A stretch of 64,000 nucleotides of DNA, taken from contig OY755173.1 of the NCBI GenBank assembly GCA_963576735.1, positions 15,842,873-15,906,872 of the forward strand, written 5' to 3'. Below the pieces are notes generated by a model. That model saw only the letters and a list, made by a program, of their open reading frames with translations. It searched no databases and was not told where the DNA came from. Made by a program: the position numbers and the translations under genes. This DNA is from Bedellia somnulentella (lineage: Eukaryota; Arthropoda; Insecta; Lepidoptera; Bedelliidae). Below are positions 12,664 through 24,724 of the stretch, one piece after another (positions within the stretch are counted from its first letter, which is position 1; each line of letters begins with the position of its first letter).

Positions 12664-13738
12664 CCATGTAAGTTTATAATTTTCTCCGCAGCTACTCTGA
12701 TTATGTAAATACTATTGACGTTTCATTTGGGTGCCAATCTGTATGAAAGGGTTCGTGCTTGTAGCCAATTAAATCTTATATATAATAAAAATGATTACTG
12801 CATTATTGCACTACACCATTAACCAATCTAAGGTCTGTCGTGCTCGTGCCGATGAATGCGTGGTGTGGGAGCCTGGTTGTATACCTGCCGTCGTCCCGGA
12901 GCCTAGTCTACTCTGAGTACTATATACTGGTTAAGCAGGGCTCTGGCTTATCGTGGGAACGAAATGTGTAAAAAAAAAACACGGAGGCAGCGCTGTAGCT
13001 CTCTATCCGATTTCTCACGGGGCGACCAGCTTTATAGGAAATACTAATACTTTAGTGTCCAAGTTCCCAAGCTACATGGGTTAAACACTTCTATATAGCT
13101 TTGGATTCGGAGTTTCAAATAGATCTTTTTTTTCGTTTATATCCCTGGGGGGAAATCCTTAAAGGATCCCCCGCCTGTTGTACTGACTAAAACCCCCACG
13201 GTTCGGTGCTGCTGGCCCTGCGGCCTATGCGGCGTCACCTTGACGTTTGTTGCCGGGCGGCTGAAGACCGCCCTGGCGCGGCAAGGGAGTGTACCTAAGC
13301 TAAGTCGGATAGGGTGAGTATAAAAATAAAAGAGACTCTCTCTTCTTTGCGCTTTTAAAGCCACTTGGATGACAGTCACCGCAGCTTCGTCTTAAATATT
13401 GACAATATTGTTGGAAACGATAAATAATATCGTACATCTCGGCTTGTCTTTCCGCCTTATCATTACAATTCACTACCTACATCACTATCAAGAGCAAGCA
13501 AAGCAACCAAAACAATAATAAACAAAGGATGGTTTAGCTATCTTTTGTTGCATACTTTACTAATTTACATAATAATGATAATTACTTATCAGTATACGTG
13601 AGTGAGTAATCAGTAAATTTTACGTGGCTTAACTAACGATCGAAGGACACATCGTTTATATTATTTGGTTGCATGCAATACCGCAAGACGGTCACATATT
13701 AGTATCACTTCAATAAATATTCAAATTTACTATTAAAT
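12664..13738. other. Upstream region of the FABP gene, with GC-rich repeat-like blocks
   Basis: Blocks at about 12836-13060 and 13137-13379 are clearly GC-richer than their surroundings and look like fragments of dispersed elements; I cannot name the family. Bases 13380-13738 directly precede the FABP start codon and probably hold its promoter and 5' UTR. An 80-codon minus frame at 13137-13379 is proline/arginine-rich and looks non-genic. Confidence 0.4.
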
Positions 13739-16700
13739 ATGCCATCGATTTCTGGAAAATATCAGCATTATAAAAATGAAGATATTGAAGATTACTTTTC
13801 CGCCGTTGGTAAGTAAACATAATACTTTTTCCAACATCTACTTAGATTTCCCTTTTAGTAATAAGTTTAAAAAGTAAAATACTAGCGTCATGAATGTTTT
13901 AATTTTAATGAAATCAGGAATGATTTGTGTAATGATCATACTTTTTGAAATACATCGTGAAAATATTATAATACTATATTCATGTATGTTGCACTAAAGT
14001 AAGCTATGTTTCTTGCATATTTATTGTATTATACATGTGCATGTATATGTTAGATTATTTATCACTAGTTTTGTGTAGTTATTAATTGAATATGGATTTG
14101 AATATTGTATAATAATTTAAATATTTGCATCAAGGTCAATAAATGTCAAGGTTGAATATGAAAAACTTGCTAATTAATGAGCCTGGCTGTGATAAATTTA
14201 TTTTTGTAATGAAAATTAATGATTGTATTGCTGTTCAATTTTGTGATGTGTCATGTGTCAATAAAAAACTACATAATTTGTAAACTTTGAATTATCATAA
14301 ACTTTAACAATTACTAACAAAACATGGGTACTCAGAACACCAGGTGACAATAAATTTCATGCATTTTCACAAATTTTATATCCTCTGCCATGACTTTGTT
14401 TTATGTTTGAGCTCAAATTATACATTGCATTACCTTCTTTATGGTTTTTTGCCTAATGCACTCCTTTCATATCCTTAAAGTAACAATTATACCTTCAGGA
14501 AGAATTGTAGTATTTAAGTATTAATGTAATGTTAATATTTTAGGTGTGCCATATCTTGCTCGCAAAATGATGGCTATGTCATCTCCAATGATGGAAATAA
14601 CTATTGATGGTGACAAGATTACAATTCAGAATGCCTCACTCATGAGAACTGTAGAAAACACATTTACTGTAGGAGAAGAATATGAAGAAAAAATGCCTAC
14701 AACATCTATTAAGGTAACAATATTTGTTAAGGTTATTTTAATTTATTTATTTAGCTGTGTTTATATGTATGTATGTTATAAATTCTAAGCTATTAGCCTA
14801 TCTTTGTTTCAAAATATATTTGCTCTCATGTTTTAAGAAAAGCTTGTTATTTGTTATCAATTCCGAAACTAAGGCTTACTTAAATGTATATCACATCTAG
14901 AGACTCAAGGTTGTGAAAATATATATTAAAATTCACTTTGTTTATTCTAATTAAAATCTTTACAAATAATTTTTAAAAGTCAAATAAATATGTACATAAT
15001 GATTAATTTTTCAATTGAAATCTGGAGTTCTTATCACTTACACAATATATAGACTGGTTGTGTGATAAAGATGACATCACTTTCTGTATTAAGCACTGCT
15101 TGAAAATTTAAATACAAGATGTCCTCTAGGTTGTCTAGCATGGCTATATTATTTCATATCATCCATCCTGGCTTTGCACTAGTAGTAAGCATTTTGATTT
15201 TATATGATCCATACTAATATTATAAAGCTGAAGAGTTTGTTTCCATAAACTCACAAATGTTAGGAACTACTACTGGTCCAATTTGAAAAAAATATAGGAG
15301 CTATATCTCACATCAATTACTAGTTGTGCAACTTTGTCTACACAACATATTAATTTAATCATCCAAAATTTTTATACTGCTGAGTCCAGAATGGAGAAAA
15401 AATACATGTAAACTTCAAACCCCTATTTTACCCTTTCAGGCGATCATTTCCTGCATTTGCTTTTTTAATCCTTATTTTTATCCAAAAAAACCCTGTACTA
15501 AAATTCAAGTTTTTATGTAGAGAAGAGAGAAATTACTCATACAAATTTTATTCCCTATTTTAACCCTTCAGGGGAAAATTTTGTTTCTTTGCCCTACAAA
15601 ATCTTTAAATAGTGTAATCTAAAACCTGTATAATAATATTCAAACTTCTAAGTCTACAACTAAAAATCTTTCATATAAACTTCACACCCTATTTCATCCC
15701 CTTAGTGCTCACTTACATTAAAAGACACCTCTGAATAAAATTCCAAGTTTTTAGGTATTATACTTTTGGCTGTGCGTTTATTCTAAGTCAGTCAGTCAGG
15801 TTTGCCTTTTATATACACAGATATATAAACACTTATACACTATAGGCATTACCGACAGCCCCATGTGCCGAGCGTGCATGGAAGCTGACGAAACGGTTGC
15901 TCACGTGCTCCAGGAATGCACGGGGGTAGCCGATATCCGCTATAACACGATAGGATCCATAAAGTCGCTCCCAGAGGCAGTAGCTGACCTGGATAAGCTA
16001 CTCGCCTTCTGGACGGAATTAGGTTGGGAGAATTAAATGACCACTTGGTCCACGTACAATGGCTTGCCATGCCGGGCTCAGTGCGGAAACCCGTGGCGCT
16101 TATCGCCCATCTAATATAATAATAATAAATACACAGATAATTAAGATGTTAACCACTCACACGAAGATGGAGAGTGTTGCTAGATGATATATATGTAAAG
16201 CTTTTAGCCTTACTCAATAAGTAGGATTAATAACACTTAAATATTATTCAATTTGAACAAGTCCACAGGAACAGAGCACTTACGATAGATGTTGAAAATA
16301 TTAAGACACTTCACTTTAACCTAGGAAATTTACTTAAGCATGGCTAACAAGTTGCATGGGGTCAGCTAGTGCCGACCTAATATAAATAGAGTTGAGGATG
16401 CCACCGAACCATTGCAAAATAACTTGATTAGTGGTTTGATTGCAATTATTCAATTCGCTAAGCAACAAAAATGTAGATACCAAAAGAGACAAAATAATTG
16501 ATTATGTAATTGATTTCCAATTGCAATAATTAAAAATGTGCTAAAATAAAGCAAATATATTGTATTGCAATTATGCAATTAATCAAACTGATAAAACCAC
16601 ATATCCAGCAAATTAATAAGATAACTATCATACAGCTTACTTTCTCTATTTTTGGTAAATGTTACATAGTTGATTTAATTTATCGGTAAGATTAACAGTG

Positions 16701-18125
16701 AGGCTAAAGATCGTGAGGAAACCCACATGACTGAGCTGTGGTTAGAAATGAAACAGTGTGTTCATATTAAATAGCAAGCAAATTGTGGGTACACTGAACA
16801 TCAGATGACTACTATGCTACGTAGTGTGGGCTTAGAATAGCACTACCCCATTTCTTTCCGTGGGTGTTTGTAAGAGGTGGCTGAAGATATTGGCGCTTTT
16901 TAAGTGATTGCAAAACTTTTATTTTTCTAGATATCTTTTGCCCACCCAACTTCCGATACTACGATAAAGATACTATGTCATTTTTGCAGTAAACTTCCGA
17001 AAGTCGCTGAAAACTTATTATTCTGAAGCTCTGGCTAACCCTTTTAGGGATTTATAGCTGTGAGTATATGTATGTATGTATTTTAAAAGTATCTATGTTT
17101 AAAGTAACCTTTCGAAGCATCATTGTAAATCAATACTAGAACTAGACGTTTTGAATTTATGTTAACATTATAATATTAAGATTTCGCGATTTCCATACCT
17201 AACACACTACCGGGATCAAAAACGCTTACTCCATTCACTGATAAATGTTAGAATAATAATTTTCACTTTTAAACTGTTACAGAGTGTGACCAAAAAAGTT
17301 GGTGAAGATGAGCTCGTGACTGACTCTGTGATCCCTGACACTGGCGACAAATGCAGTCGGCATTATAAATTCACAGACGAGGGCTGCGTTGTAGTAAGTA
17401 ACTATTTCATCTTTTATTATCTAAGACCATAATAATATATCCCTCTCACGATGGATCGAGGGACAAACAAATTCTGAAGTAGCCGGGAACGAAAGATTAG
17501 CCTGTCTACCGTCGTTCATGCACATAGCTTTTGTCCTCTTGTAGGTCGGTATATTATATATGTCAAGTCCCGCCACAACGTTCTACCTCCTGTTATAATT
17601 TCATTTACATCATATTCCTTCATATACTCTTTAACCATTCAATTCCTTTGGTCTAATTTCCTTAGGCCAACTTCTATGTATGCCAACGATACCTTCGAGA
17701 CAAGAATAAATCTCACTAACTAAATTTGTGAGTGTACACCACGGAAATCGAACCCAAGACCCCCGAAACGTGAACTGAAAGTTTCTATAGAGCGCCCCTC
17801 AGAGGTAGAATATTTGTACGACTAATAGTTTATTATAATCAAACGCAAACGTTATAAAAGGTTAGAATGTTTTTGTTCATGAAAACCTAATGTGGGGATT
17901 ATGATTAATAAATAAAGGAAGAGAGTTTACGTACGTTTGGTTTCTGCTCTATTTAGTTGAGTTCTGTATGTTGTAATCTTAAGTCATGGTGTTAATAATT
18001 TATTTAGGCTCTCCACTTATAAATATTAATAATAGTAGTACTAACTTTTTTATCCTTCTTTACAGACTTTAAGTCACGATAAAGCACCAAAATCAGGCAA
18101 AAGATACTTCAAGCGAATAAATTAA
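13739..18125 (+). CDS. Fatty-acid-binding protein (FABP/CRABP family), complete, 4 exons
   Basis: Exons are 13739-13808, 14544-14713, 17283-17393 and 18066-18125. All have AG/GT borders and compatible phases, giving 136 aa (the family is usually 130-137). These small cytosolic proteins form a ten-stranded beta barrel that carries fatty acids or retinoids. Exon 1 reads MPSISGKYQHYKNEDIEDYF, matching the family's N-terminal G-x-W/Y...F signature region and first helix. Exon 2 gives GVPYLARKMMAMSSPMMEI and ITIQNASLMRT, typical of the helix-turn-helix lid and following strands. Exon 4 ends GKRYFKRIN, carrying the conserved R-x-Y-type ligand carboxylate site. Four exons with introns at these places is the standard FABP gene structure. 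An AATAAA lies at about 18243. The subtype (FABP versus CRABP-like) is not decided. Confidence 0.92.
13809..14543 (+). other. FABP intron 1
   Basis: This is an AT-rich intron with a GTAAGT donor and a TTTTAG acceptor. A scrap of SINE family B (acatgggtactcagaacaccaggtgacaa region, 14322-14352) is the only thing recognised. Confidence 0.7.
15209..15830 (+). repeat. Helitron-like start and degenerate internal repeats
   Basis: The segment opens with tccatactaatattataaag, the kind of 5' end common in lepidopteran Helitrons. It then holds three diverged units, about 130 bp apart, each containing a ccctattt(t/c)a(c/t)cc..ttcagg-type core (about 15420, 15550 and 15680). No 3' terminus was identified. 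Confidence 0.4.
15842..16036 (+). pseudogene. LINE ORF2 RNase H-domain C-terminal fragment
   Basis: The plus frame reads MCRACMEADETVAHVLQEC and, further on, LLAFWTELGWEN before a stop at 16034-16036. The C-x2-C...H-x3/4-C spacing and the FW-ELGW end are typical of the 3' end of R1/Jockey-group non-LTR retrotransposon polyproteins. It is 5'-truncated. The 3' UTR ends in an aataataata tail near 16128. Confidence 0.8.
16690..16815 (+). mobile_element. SINE family B remnant
   Basis: The body sequence (cgtgaggaaacccacatg, then the tail region gtgggtacactgaacatcag) matches the full copy at 49565-49950. The tRNA-like head is missing. Confidence 0.6.
16826..17075 (+). mobile_element. SINE family A copy
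   Basis: It begins gtgtgggcttagaatagcac and ends ctgtgagtatatgtatgtat. It carries internal small insertions relative to the copy at 524-750. Confidence 0.75.
17394..18065 (+). other. FABP intron 3
   Basis: It runs from a GTAAGT donor to a TTTACAG acceptor. It includes a minus-strand tRNA-like scrap (about 17730-17820) and a reversed family D block (17865-17932). Confidence 0.65.
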
Positions 18126-18329
18126 GCAAACAAGTTCGTAATTTCTATTTGTAAACTAAGTTCATAATTTTTATATTTTGTTTACAATATACCATTTTTA
18201 TATGTTTTATTTTTGGCTTTTGCAACCTACTTATAAGATAAAATAAATATTATTTACACAAAAAAGTTTTTGATTTAATACCATATTACTACTGTACGGT
18301 TAGTCTCTCCAGGTATGAAAACCTTGGAT

Positions 18330-18630
18330 GGTTCAAAGTTCATATGGGGAATCCGACAAATAAATGACGGAGCGGGACGGGGGTGTATACCCGGAGGTCG
18401 TGGGTTCGATTCGATCCCATACGGTGTCAAAATTTTACTGTCCTTTATTTATATGACTATGTACAGTTTAGCCATGTGGATTTCCTCACGATGCTTTCCC
18501 TCACCGTTAACAGAATAAATCAACCACACATATGACTAGAAAAAACTAATTGGTGTAGGCCCGACCCGGGATTTGAACTCACAGCTCTCGGCATGATAGG
18601 CGGTGTTCTACCCACTGAGCTATTAGATAT
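18330..18630 (-). mobile_element. SINE family B joined to a second tRNA-like block
   Basis: Minus-strand reading gives a tRNA-like head (gctcagtgggtagaacaccg and GTTCAAATCCCGGG) at 18545-18630, then B-family body. At 18350-18425 there is another tRNA-like stretch (cgggggtgtatacccgg followed by GGTTCGATTC) related to the elements at 51.5 and 52.3 kb. Confidence 0.65.
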
Positions 18631-18764
18631 TGTCACCTTGAAAAACTGAAAAAATATATCATTTAAAGGTAATACAATAAAGTAACAGGAGAAGAAAGTG
18701 TATGTTGGCTACCTCAAAATATTTAACCAAACTCAGATATTTCATTTTTATTATACGTTTTTGT

Positions 18765-18930
18765 GAGTCAAAAGGCTGGCGTCCGAAGTATGAAGAATAA
18801 AAGAGCATGTATGAAAAGATTGATGGATGTAAACGAAGCTAGAGAGGTTTTTCAGGATCGTACGAAGTGGCGATCGATAGTCTTTGCCTACCCCAATGGG
18901 AATTAATGGCGTGAGTATATGTATGTATGT
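18765..18930 (+). mobile_element. LINE family C 3' end fragment
   Basis: This is the same coding end as 62297-62668, in plus orientation ([20 protein letters not shown]). A stop follows the YPNGN end, and then comes the tail gtgagtatatgtatgtatgt. Confidence 0.75.
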
Positions 18931-19447
18931 TTTTGTGAGTCAGTCGCGTTAGTAACATAGTGTAAAGCGGTTGGGAATACAGCGCTTGAACGCACTCTCA
19001 TCTATGTCGCAACCCATGGGTGTGAGGGTGGCAGGCGGGCATCAGGGTATCAACAAGGGTCAGACAGATTTGCCAGATATTTAATGAGCGACTGAAAAGT
19101 ATGCTTAATAGCTAATTGTCAGGTGCTTACAAGATCCTTAATTTGATTTATATGCGATAGAGTGAGACAGCACGGGAAATGCAATGCACAGCATGAAAAT
19201 TCAAGAAGAGACAAGGTAAAAGTAGAGTAATTTATTTGCACTAAAATGTTATTTACATTTAATGTATGTAAGTATACTCGTATTACTCAATTCAGTGAGT
19301 GGGTATATTTATATGTATGTCCTTTCTATAACTACCTACTATCGTGATATTGTAATATAATATGATAATTAGGTTATACAAGGATGAAATACCGCATTAA
19401 ACTGGGTTAAAGCTTGCAATCATATATAATCACTTGTTATCATAACA

Positions 19448-19613
19448 AGGGGTAGCCAGAGCTTCTGTACTAGAAAGTCCTATCCACTTTTGAAGTTAAG
19501 TGAGACCAGCCACATCGCCCAACAATCACTTCAAATATTATATCAATGCTTCAAAGCCCCTAAACAATTATGTCACATGCGGAAAGAAATGGGTTAGTGC
19601 TATTGTTAGCCGT
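19448..19613 (-). mobile_element. SINE family A, diverged partial copy
   Basis: The minus-strand copy is recognised by ggggtagccagagct at its tail side and gaaatgggttagtgctatt at its head side. The middle is diverged. Confidence 0.6.
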
Positions 19614-19703
19614 CATAATGCAATTCAAAGAACAAATTCATAAGATACACAACATTAATTTGTAAGATTACCCGTCGGGATATTGGTGTTATCATTGAAC
19701 ATA

Positions 19704-19868
19704 CATACACATATGCTTACGGCTATAGATCCCTAGAAAGGGTAGCCAGAGCTTCAGAATAAGAGATAGCTCAGCCACTTTTGGAAGTGGAGAAAAGATT
19801 TTAAAATACATTGTTACAAACATCCATGGGACGATATGGAGTAGTGCTATACTAAGGCGACACTACAC
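19704..19868 (-). mobile_element. SINE family A, internally deleted copy
   Basis: Tail (atgcttacggctatag), core (cagccacttttggaag) and head (gtagtgctatactaaggcga) are all present, but the centre is shortened. Confidence 0.65.
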
Positions 19869-19889
19869 AGTTATTATAATATGCTTATT

Positions 19890-20010
19890 GAACCTTACCT
19901 TTATTTTGCCATCTTTTCCCCACTCAAGTTTCCAAAAGTGGCTGAGCAATTTCTAGTTCCTTAGCTCTGGCTACCCCTTCTAGGGATTTAGAGCCGTGAG
20001 TATATGTATG
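19890..20010 (+). mobile_element. SINE family A, 5'-truncated copy
   Basis: Only the 3' half is present, from ccttacctttattttgccat to gtgagtatatgtatgtt. Confidence 0.7.
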
Positions 20011-20639
20011 TTATTGAAATTGTAAGTATCTATTCCAACTTTAGATCAAGCGGTTAATCCTATCAAGCACTATTCGCACGGCCGATGCGTTAAAGTATCG
20101 ATATTCAATTATCGCTTACTGCAACGCAACCTATAACATTATTAGATAAATTCCATTTACTTTTGATTCAAAGAGGCAAAGAGGAAATGCAATATCCAGA
20201 CAGTGTACGTATATTCGCCTTAAGCTCAACGCCACTATACCTATACAATACATTATGTCCACAGACAATATTACGTCGCACTAAACGGTATGCTTCACGG
20301 TATGTTCACTCACGGTTAACATCTATGATTTATAAATTTTATAATATTTAACTGTCTTCAGACCTAATGGAGCTTTAGACGGAACTAAAAGCGTGGTTAC
20401 ATGTACTTATTCTTCAGAGCCTGAAGGGCTCTTACATTTTCGTGAAACGTACATTCACCATGGAATCTCACAGCATGCTGATGTTAGCATGAAACCACCG
20501 GTCACGATGCTACTAACTCTTACTAACATATGTAACAAACATTCCCTGGCTCCATGGGTGAATTATGGGATTTATGGCTGTGAGTATATTTATTTTTTTA
20601 TGACATGTTTCGCTGCAACTTCATCAGATGGGGCTTTAC

Positions 20640-20945
20640 CATCATCAATGTACTAGCAAATTGGGAACCAACTAGATAACTAGTCTCGGGTCATGGTAAA
20701 TTTATCATAGTTGTTAACTGTGATGGAAAACATTGAGAGGCAACCCACATGGCTGAGTTATGTATACTTGTGTAGGAGTCATGCGACAGTGTATACATGT
20801 AAAACAGTGATACACTGCCCAAGCAAAATGTACCCACATTGTACACTCTGACCACCAGGATAATCTCAAGTGATGTTCAGAAGTATAAGTACCTCTGCCA
20901 ACCCCCAGGGATATACGACATGAACATTTGAGTTGTATTTATGCA
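20640..20945 (+). mobile_element. SINE family B, headless copy
   Basis: The body and tail match 49640-49945 (ggcaacccacatggctgagt and accaccaggataatctcaag regions), diverged, without the tRNA-like head. Confidence 0.6.
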
Positions 20946-21430
20946 CATTATAACAATAATAAATTTTTTTCTAGATATTGAACAATCTTTAATTATGATG
21001 CTTAGTTTTATAAAATACTAAATGAAGTGCATTGTTACTGCAAATATGTTTATTAAGTCTTTCAGTGAATTTCATTAAGAGCATAATAGCTGACATGCAA
21101 AGGGATGTCCTTAATATGTGTCTAGTATTATTCAAGCTAAGGCACACAGAGAGGTATATGATAAGGTTGCACAAAAATCAGTGGCTGAATCTCACATTTA
21201 GAAAAGTATTCTCTGCCAACAGCATGTTATTTTTATAACAGAGCTCAGGTACCATGCTAGTTAATATGAGAAAATGAAACACTAACTCCATTAGACATAA
21301 GTTTAATGAATAAACTTAACATATCACAAACTCCAGACATAAAAGCCCACAATGACAAAGCTAACTTAGGTAACAATTACATAATGACCAGACATACACA
21401 TTGAAAGCCAATTATTGCTTCTTTTAATAC

Positions 21431-22188
21431 TTAATCAGACTTGACTGTTTTTGGTGCTTTGTTAATGATAGATATGAATGTATTAAAAATTCCCTTATTC
21501 TGTATACCTGGCCAAAGCAGTAATGTCGTAATGATGAAATAGAAGAGAAGTATATTATTTACTGTAGAAGAAAGCCAGGTGAGCAAGCAGAGTGCACCAA
21601 TTGATATGATGTAGTACTGGAACAAGTTATAACACACATTATTGTCATCCAATTATGTAAATAATAATTATAGTTCTGATCTGCACTTCAGATCAGTATA
21701 TACTTACAATGAATGGACTGTTCTCCCTCATAGAACAAAAGCCAGAAAACAGGTTTGTTACCATATTGTACCGCATAACAATACTCTTGCAAATATCTTC
21801 ATATATTTTCTCTTTCTGACCTGTCCAAAAGTTAGGGCCATAAACAGTATTGCAGATTATTGGTATGGTAAAATCTATAAAATTAATCAGTAGTCCCAAA
21901 ACAGCTATTGATGTCAGAAAGTTGAGATCCAAGACCCAGAACAGCAAGTGCATAATAGAAGCAGTGGCCACTATAGCAGCGGGATGCCACTGCTGTTCCC
22001 ACAAAATTACAGAATACAACGGCAATATCGCCATTCGCCAACTCTCAAGGAGCCTCTTCACCTTTTTCACTTGTTGTTCCTAGAAGAAAAAATAATTATT
22101 AAATATATTAGTTTGAGGGTAATACGAGGCAAATGTAAAATTATGTAGTATGTAATATTACTTGGTCTTGGCTGATTTTCGTAGACAT
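21431..22188 (-). CDS. ARL6IP1: ARL6IP1-like ER membrane-shaping protein, complete, 3 exons
   Basis: Coding exons on the minus strand are 22188-22162, 22079-21708 and 21616-21431, all with canonical splice borders (GTAATA, GTAAGT; CTAG, CCAG) and phase 0, giving 194 aa (human ARL6IP1 is about 203). ARL6IP1 is a reticulon-like hairpin protein that shapes ER tubules and binds ARL6. Visible family features are EQQVKKVKRLLESWRMAILP near residue 10, then two hydrophobic hairpins (ATASIMHLLFWVLDLNFL and IAVLGLLINFIDFTIPIIC). WTGQKEKIYEDIC follows, then a second hydrophobic pair ending LLLWPGIQNKGIF, and a short lysine-rich tail (NKAPKTVKSD). The order and spacing match the family throughout. The first coding exon is only nine codons. 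The gene symbol rests on recognition of the family, not on a search. Confidence 0.9.
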
Positions 22189-22590
22189 TGCAGTTTATGG
22201 AAAACCCAAGACTTAAGAACCTTGAAACAGATACTTTGAAAAATATCGATTACAACAGCTTCGTATTTCTTTTATGGCATAGACGCAACAGACAAAATAC
22301 TGCAATGAACTGCAAAACACAATTCAAAACAAACATCAACGATATAGAACTGACGGAGAGAGTAAGAAAATACAAAGGATCTGTAGAGGAAAAAGGAAAA
22401 CAGAACAAAGAAAACACTTTGCTTTACTTAACGTTTGTTATTCTGTCAATGTCATTCGCATTATTGACATGAATGTCACATTTTGTCTCTGAAGCACGAT
22501 GCAAAAGTTAATCTATGATTTAGATTAAGCGGCCACTTTGATTAAAACAAAATAGCTAGCAAAAGCGCTATTTTGTTTTAATCAAAGAGC
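22189..22590. promoter_or_regulatory. Upstream flank of the ARL6IP1-like gene
   Basis: The 5' UTR and promoter of the minus-strand gene should lie here. No core motif is clear. A fold-back sequence at 22538-22586 ends the stretch. Confidence 0.35.
22538..22586. repeat. Fold-back sequence at the LINE 5' junction
   Basis: Inverted arms of about 20 bp (TTTGATTAAAACAAAATAGC and its complement) surround a ~9-nt spacer. The pair is bracketed by an imperfect direct repeat, gcggccactt upstream and gcggccaactt downstream. The truncated LINE starts immediately after. Confidence 0.75.
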
Positions 22591-24117
22591 GGCCAACTTT
22601 ACGATGAAATGCGCGATTCATGTAAGATTTATAAAGATAATCTTCAATGGTGTAAAAAGAACCAAGACCAAATCAAAATGGATCTTATAGCGAAACATCG
22701 TACTGATAAGAAATTTGGTCATTTCTGGAAAGCCACTAGAAAACTAGATATTAAACCTGGCCTCCCGGCGAGTGTCAGCGGGGTGAGAGACCCAGAGATG
22801 ATCGCTAACTTGTTCAAAGAACATTTTAAGGTGCGATCTCCTTTGGGACCGTCAGCGGTGGTGGTCGGTTCTGATCCGGGGTGAGATGCCTGTGCTACAT
22901 TTTACAGCAAGTCAAGTTAAAGCTGTCATCAAAGGCATGAGCCGAGGCAAATCGCCCGGACACGATGGGATCAGTATTGAACATTTAAAATATGCTGGCG
23001 TTCACCTTTCGAGACTCCTGTCACTGTTGTTCAATTTATGCATCAGTCACTCTTACTTACCGACTGAACTAATGAGAACCACGGTCGTACCTATTGTGAA
23101 AAACAGAACAGGAGACATCTCGGACTTGGGGAACTACCGTCCGATTTCACTCGCCACGACGGTTGCTAAAGTGTTGGACAGTCTACTTGACTCATGTTTA
23201 CAAAAGTACCTCAACATACATGACCCACAGTTTGGGTTTCGGCCCGGACTTTCTACTGAAAGCGCAATACTGAGTCTCAAGTATACTGTCCAATACTATA
23301 CCAACCGTAGGACTCCGGTATTTGTTTGTTTTCTGGACCTCTCCAAAGCTTTTGATCTCGTGGCTTATGATGTGCTTTGGAGAAAGCTGGATGACAGTGG
23401 TATGCTGGGTGAAATTACCAATATTTTCAAGTATTGGTATTCGAACCAGACCAATTATGTTAGGTGGTCTAATTCTCTTTCGGGGGCATACAGCCTGAAA
23501 TGTGGCGTGAGACATCTCTCGTCGACAAACTTGACGTCTCCAAAGTTTTTCAACCTGTATGTCAACGAGCTCATTGCCGAGATCAGTAGCATGCGTGTCG
23601 GATGCAGGATTGGGGGTATCAGCGTCAATAACATTAGCTTCGCTGACGACATGGTGCTCCTGAGCCCGACAGTGCGTGGACTAAGAGAAATGCTTAGTTT
23701 TTGCGAAACTTATGCTATGAAAAATGGACTGGCATATAATGTTAAGAAGAGTGAATACATTGTCTTTAAGGCCGCCGGTAAAACTCCTGAAACGATTCCA
23801 CCCATTATTATAAATGGCAAGAACCTCAACCGAGTCTATAAATTTAAATATCTTGGTCATTATCTTACCGACGACCTTAAGGACGATGTGAACATTGAAA
23901 GAGAGCGTAGGGCTGATGGTTTTCACGTCGTCATTAGAAAAAAGGTCACGTCACTGGTCAGTAGGGTGAGAGAGAGTCACAATAGTATTCTGAAAATAGT
24001 GGCCGAAGACATGTGCGCACCCGTGCTGAGGCAATTCATCAGGGTTATGGTTGGATAAGTCCCGTGGCTTGTTTCAGCCTGGCTCGGGCGGAGTGCACCA
24101 GCATCATGGGGTTTATT
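22590..24117 (+). mobile_element. 5'-truncated non-LTR retrotransposon with broken reverse transcriptase
   Basis: The upstream frame (22609-22884) carries the linker before the RT domain. A frameshift near 22880 leads into the 22886-24058 frame with RT motifs GKSPGHDGISIEHLKYAG, NYRPISLATTVAKV, FGFRPGLSTESAI, VFVCFLDLSKAFD, then the catalytic FADDMVLL and FKYLGHYL. The expected QG(G) residues after GVR near 23515 are replaced by a different, longer string (HLSSTN) before LTSPKFFNLYVNEL. After ERERRAD the usual family sequence is lost. It is a dead, 5'-truncated LINE copy of a clade common in moths; I do not assign the clade. Confidence 0.9.
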
Positions 24118-24555
24118 TTTATTTATTCTTTGTGATTTCAACTGCTAATATTAGCTATTAAGTATTTTAATTCTAAGTCTTACTAACCACAATATGGATC
24201 TTCTATGTTATCCAATATTTTTTTTTATTTTATTTATTTTAATACACAATGGCTGACGTTGGCCCACTGCTCGCCATCGCCACTGTGTACAGGGGGCAAT
24301 GGTGCATGTAAGCGGACAATTTGCCGATCGTGGCGCGCAATGGCGAAGTTGTCGGTTTTTCGGGCACACTTCAAAGGAATCGTGGCGTAACGTGGCCGGT
24401 GGTGTTTCCACAATGGGCCATTGTTTAGTTCGTCACCGACCACTCATAGATACTTACACTTTTTTGGAATATTATATTTGTAAATGTATTCATAATCACT
24501 ATATGACGTAAAATAACATATATAGCGCCACAAATAAAATAACTTACATACATAA
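24118..24555. other. Intergenic, with GGCCCA-rich repeat-like block
   Basis: Bases 24245-24450 are GC-richer and repeat motifs such as caatgg and ggccca/tgggcc. A similar block occurs at 26735-26830 on the other side of the two Helitrons, so this may be one older element split by insertions. Confidence 0.35.
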
Positions 24556-24674
24556 TCTATACTTATAATAAATCTGTAGAGAGGTCAATTCTGTACATGA
24601 AATATATTTTCAAAATAACTATCAGGTTGTGATTAGGGATCGATACTGATGCCAAAAATGCAATCAGTAAAATT

Positions 24675-24724
<50 letters not shown>

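Larger units (their letters stand above)
14714..17282 (+). other. FABP intron 2, repeat-filled
   Basis: This is the longest intron of the gene. It holds a TE block at 15209-15830, a LINE RNase H fragment at 15842-16036, a SINE B remnant near 16690-16815 and a SINE A copy at 16826-17075. The remainder is AT-rich and unassigned. Confidence 0.7.
18632..21430. other. Intergenic, repeat-rich, no gene seen
   Basis: Between the FABP and ARL6IP1-like genes there are LINE-C, SINE-A and SINE-B pieces listed separately. Open frames such as 20163-20351 and 20393-20656 are unsupported. Confidence 0.55.

Noticed and set aside
13137..13379. 80-codon minus-strand protein
   Set aside because: It has arginine/proline-rich GC bias, no start context and no family feature; it is more likely repeat-derived sequence.
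21642..22148. Plus-strand frames of 66-83 codons
   Set aside because: They are antisense shadows of the ARL6IP1-like exons.
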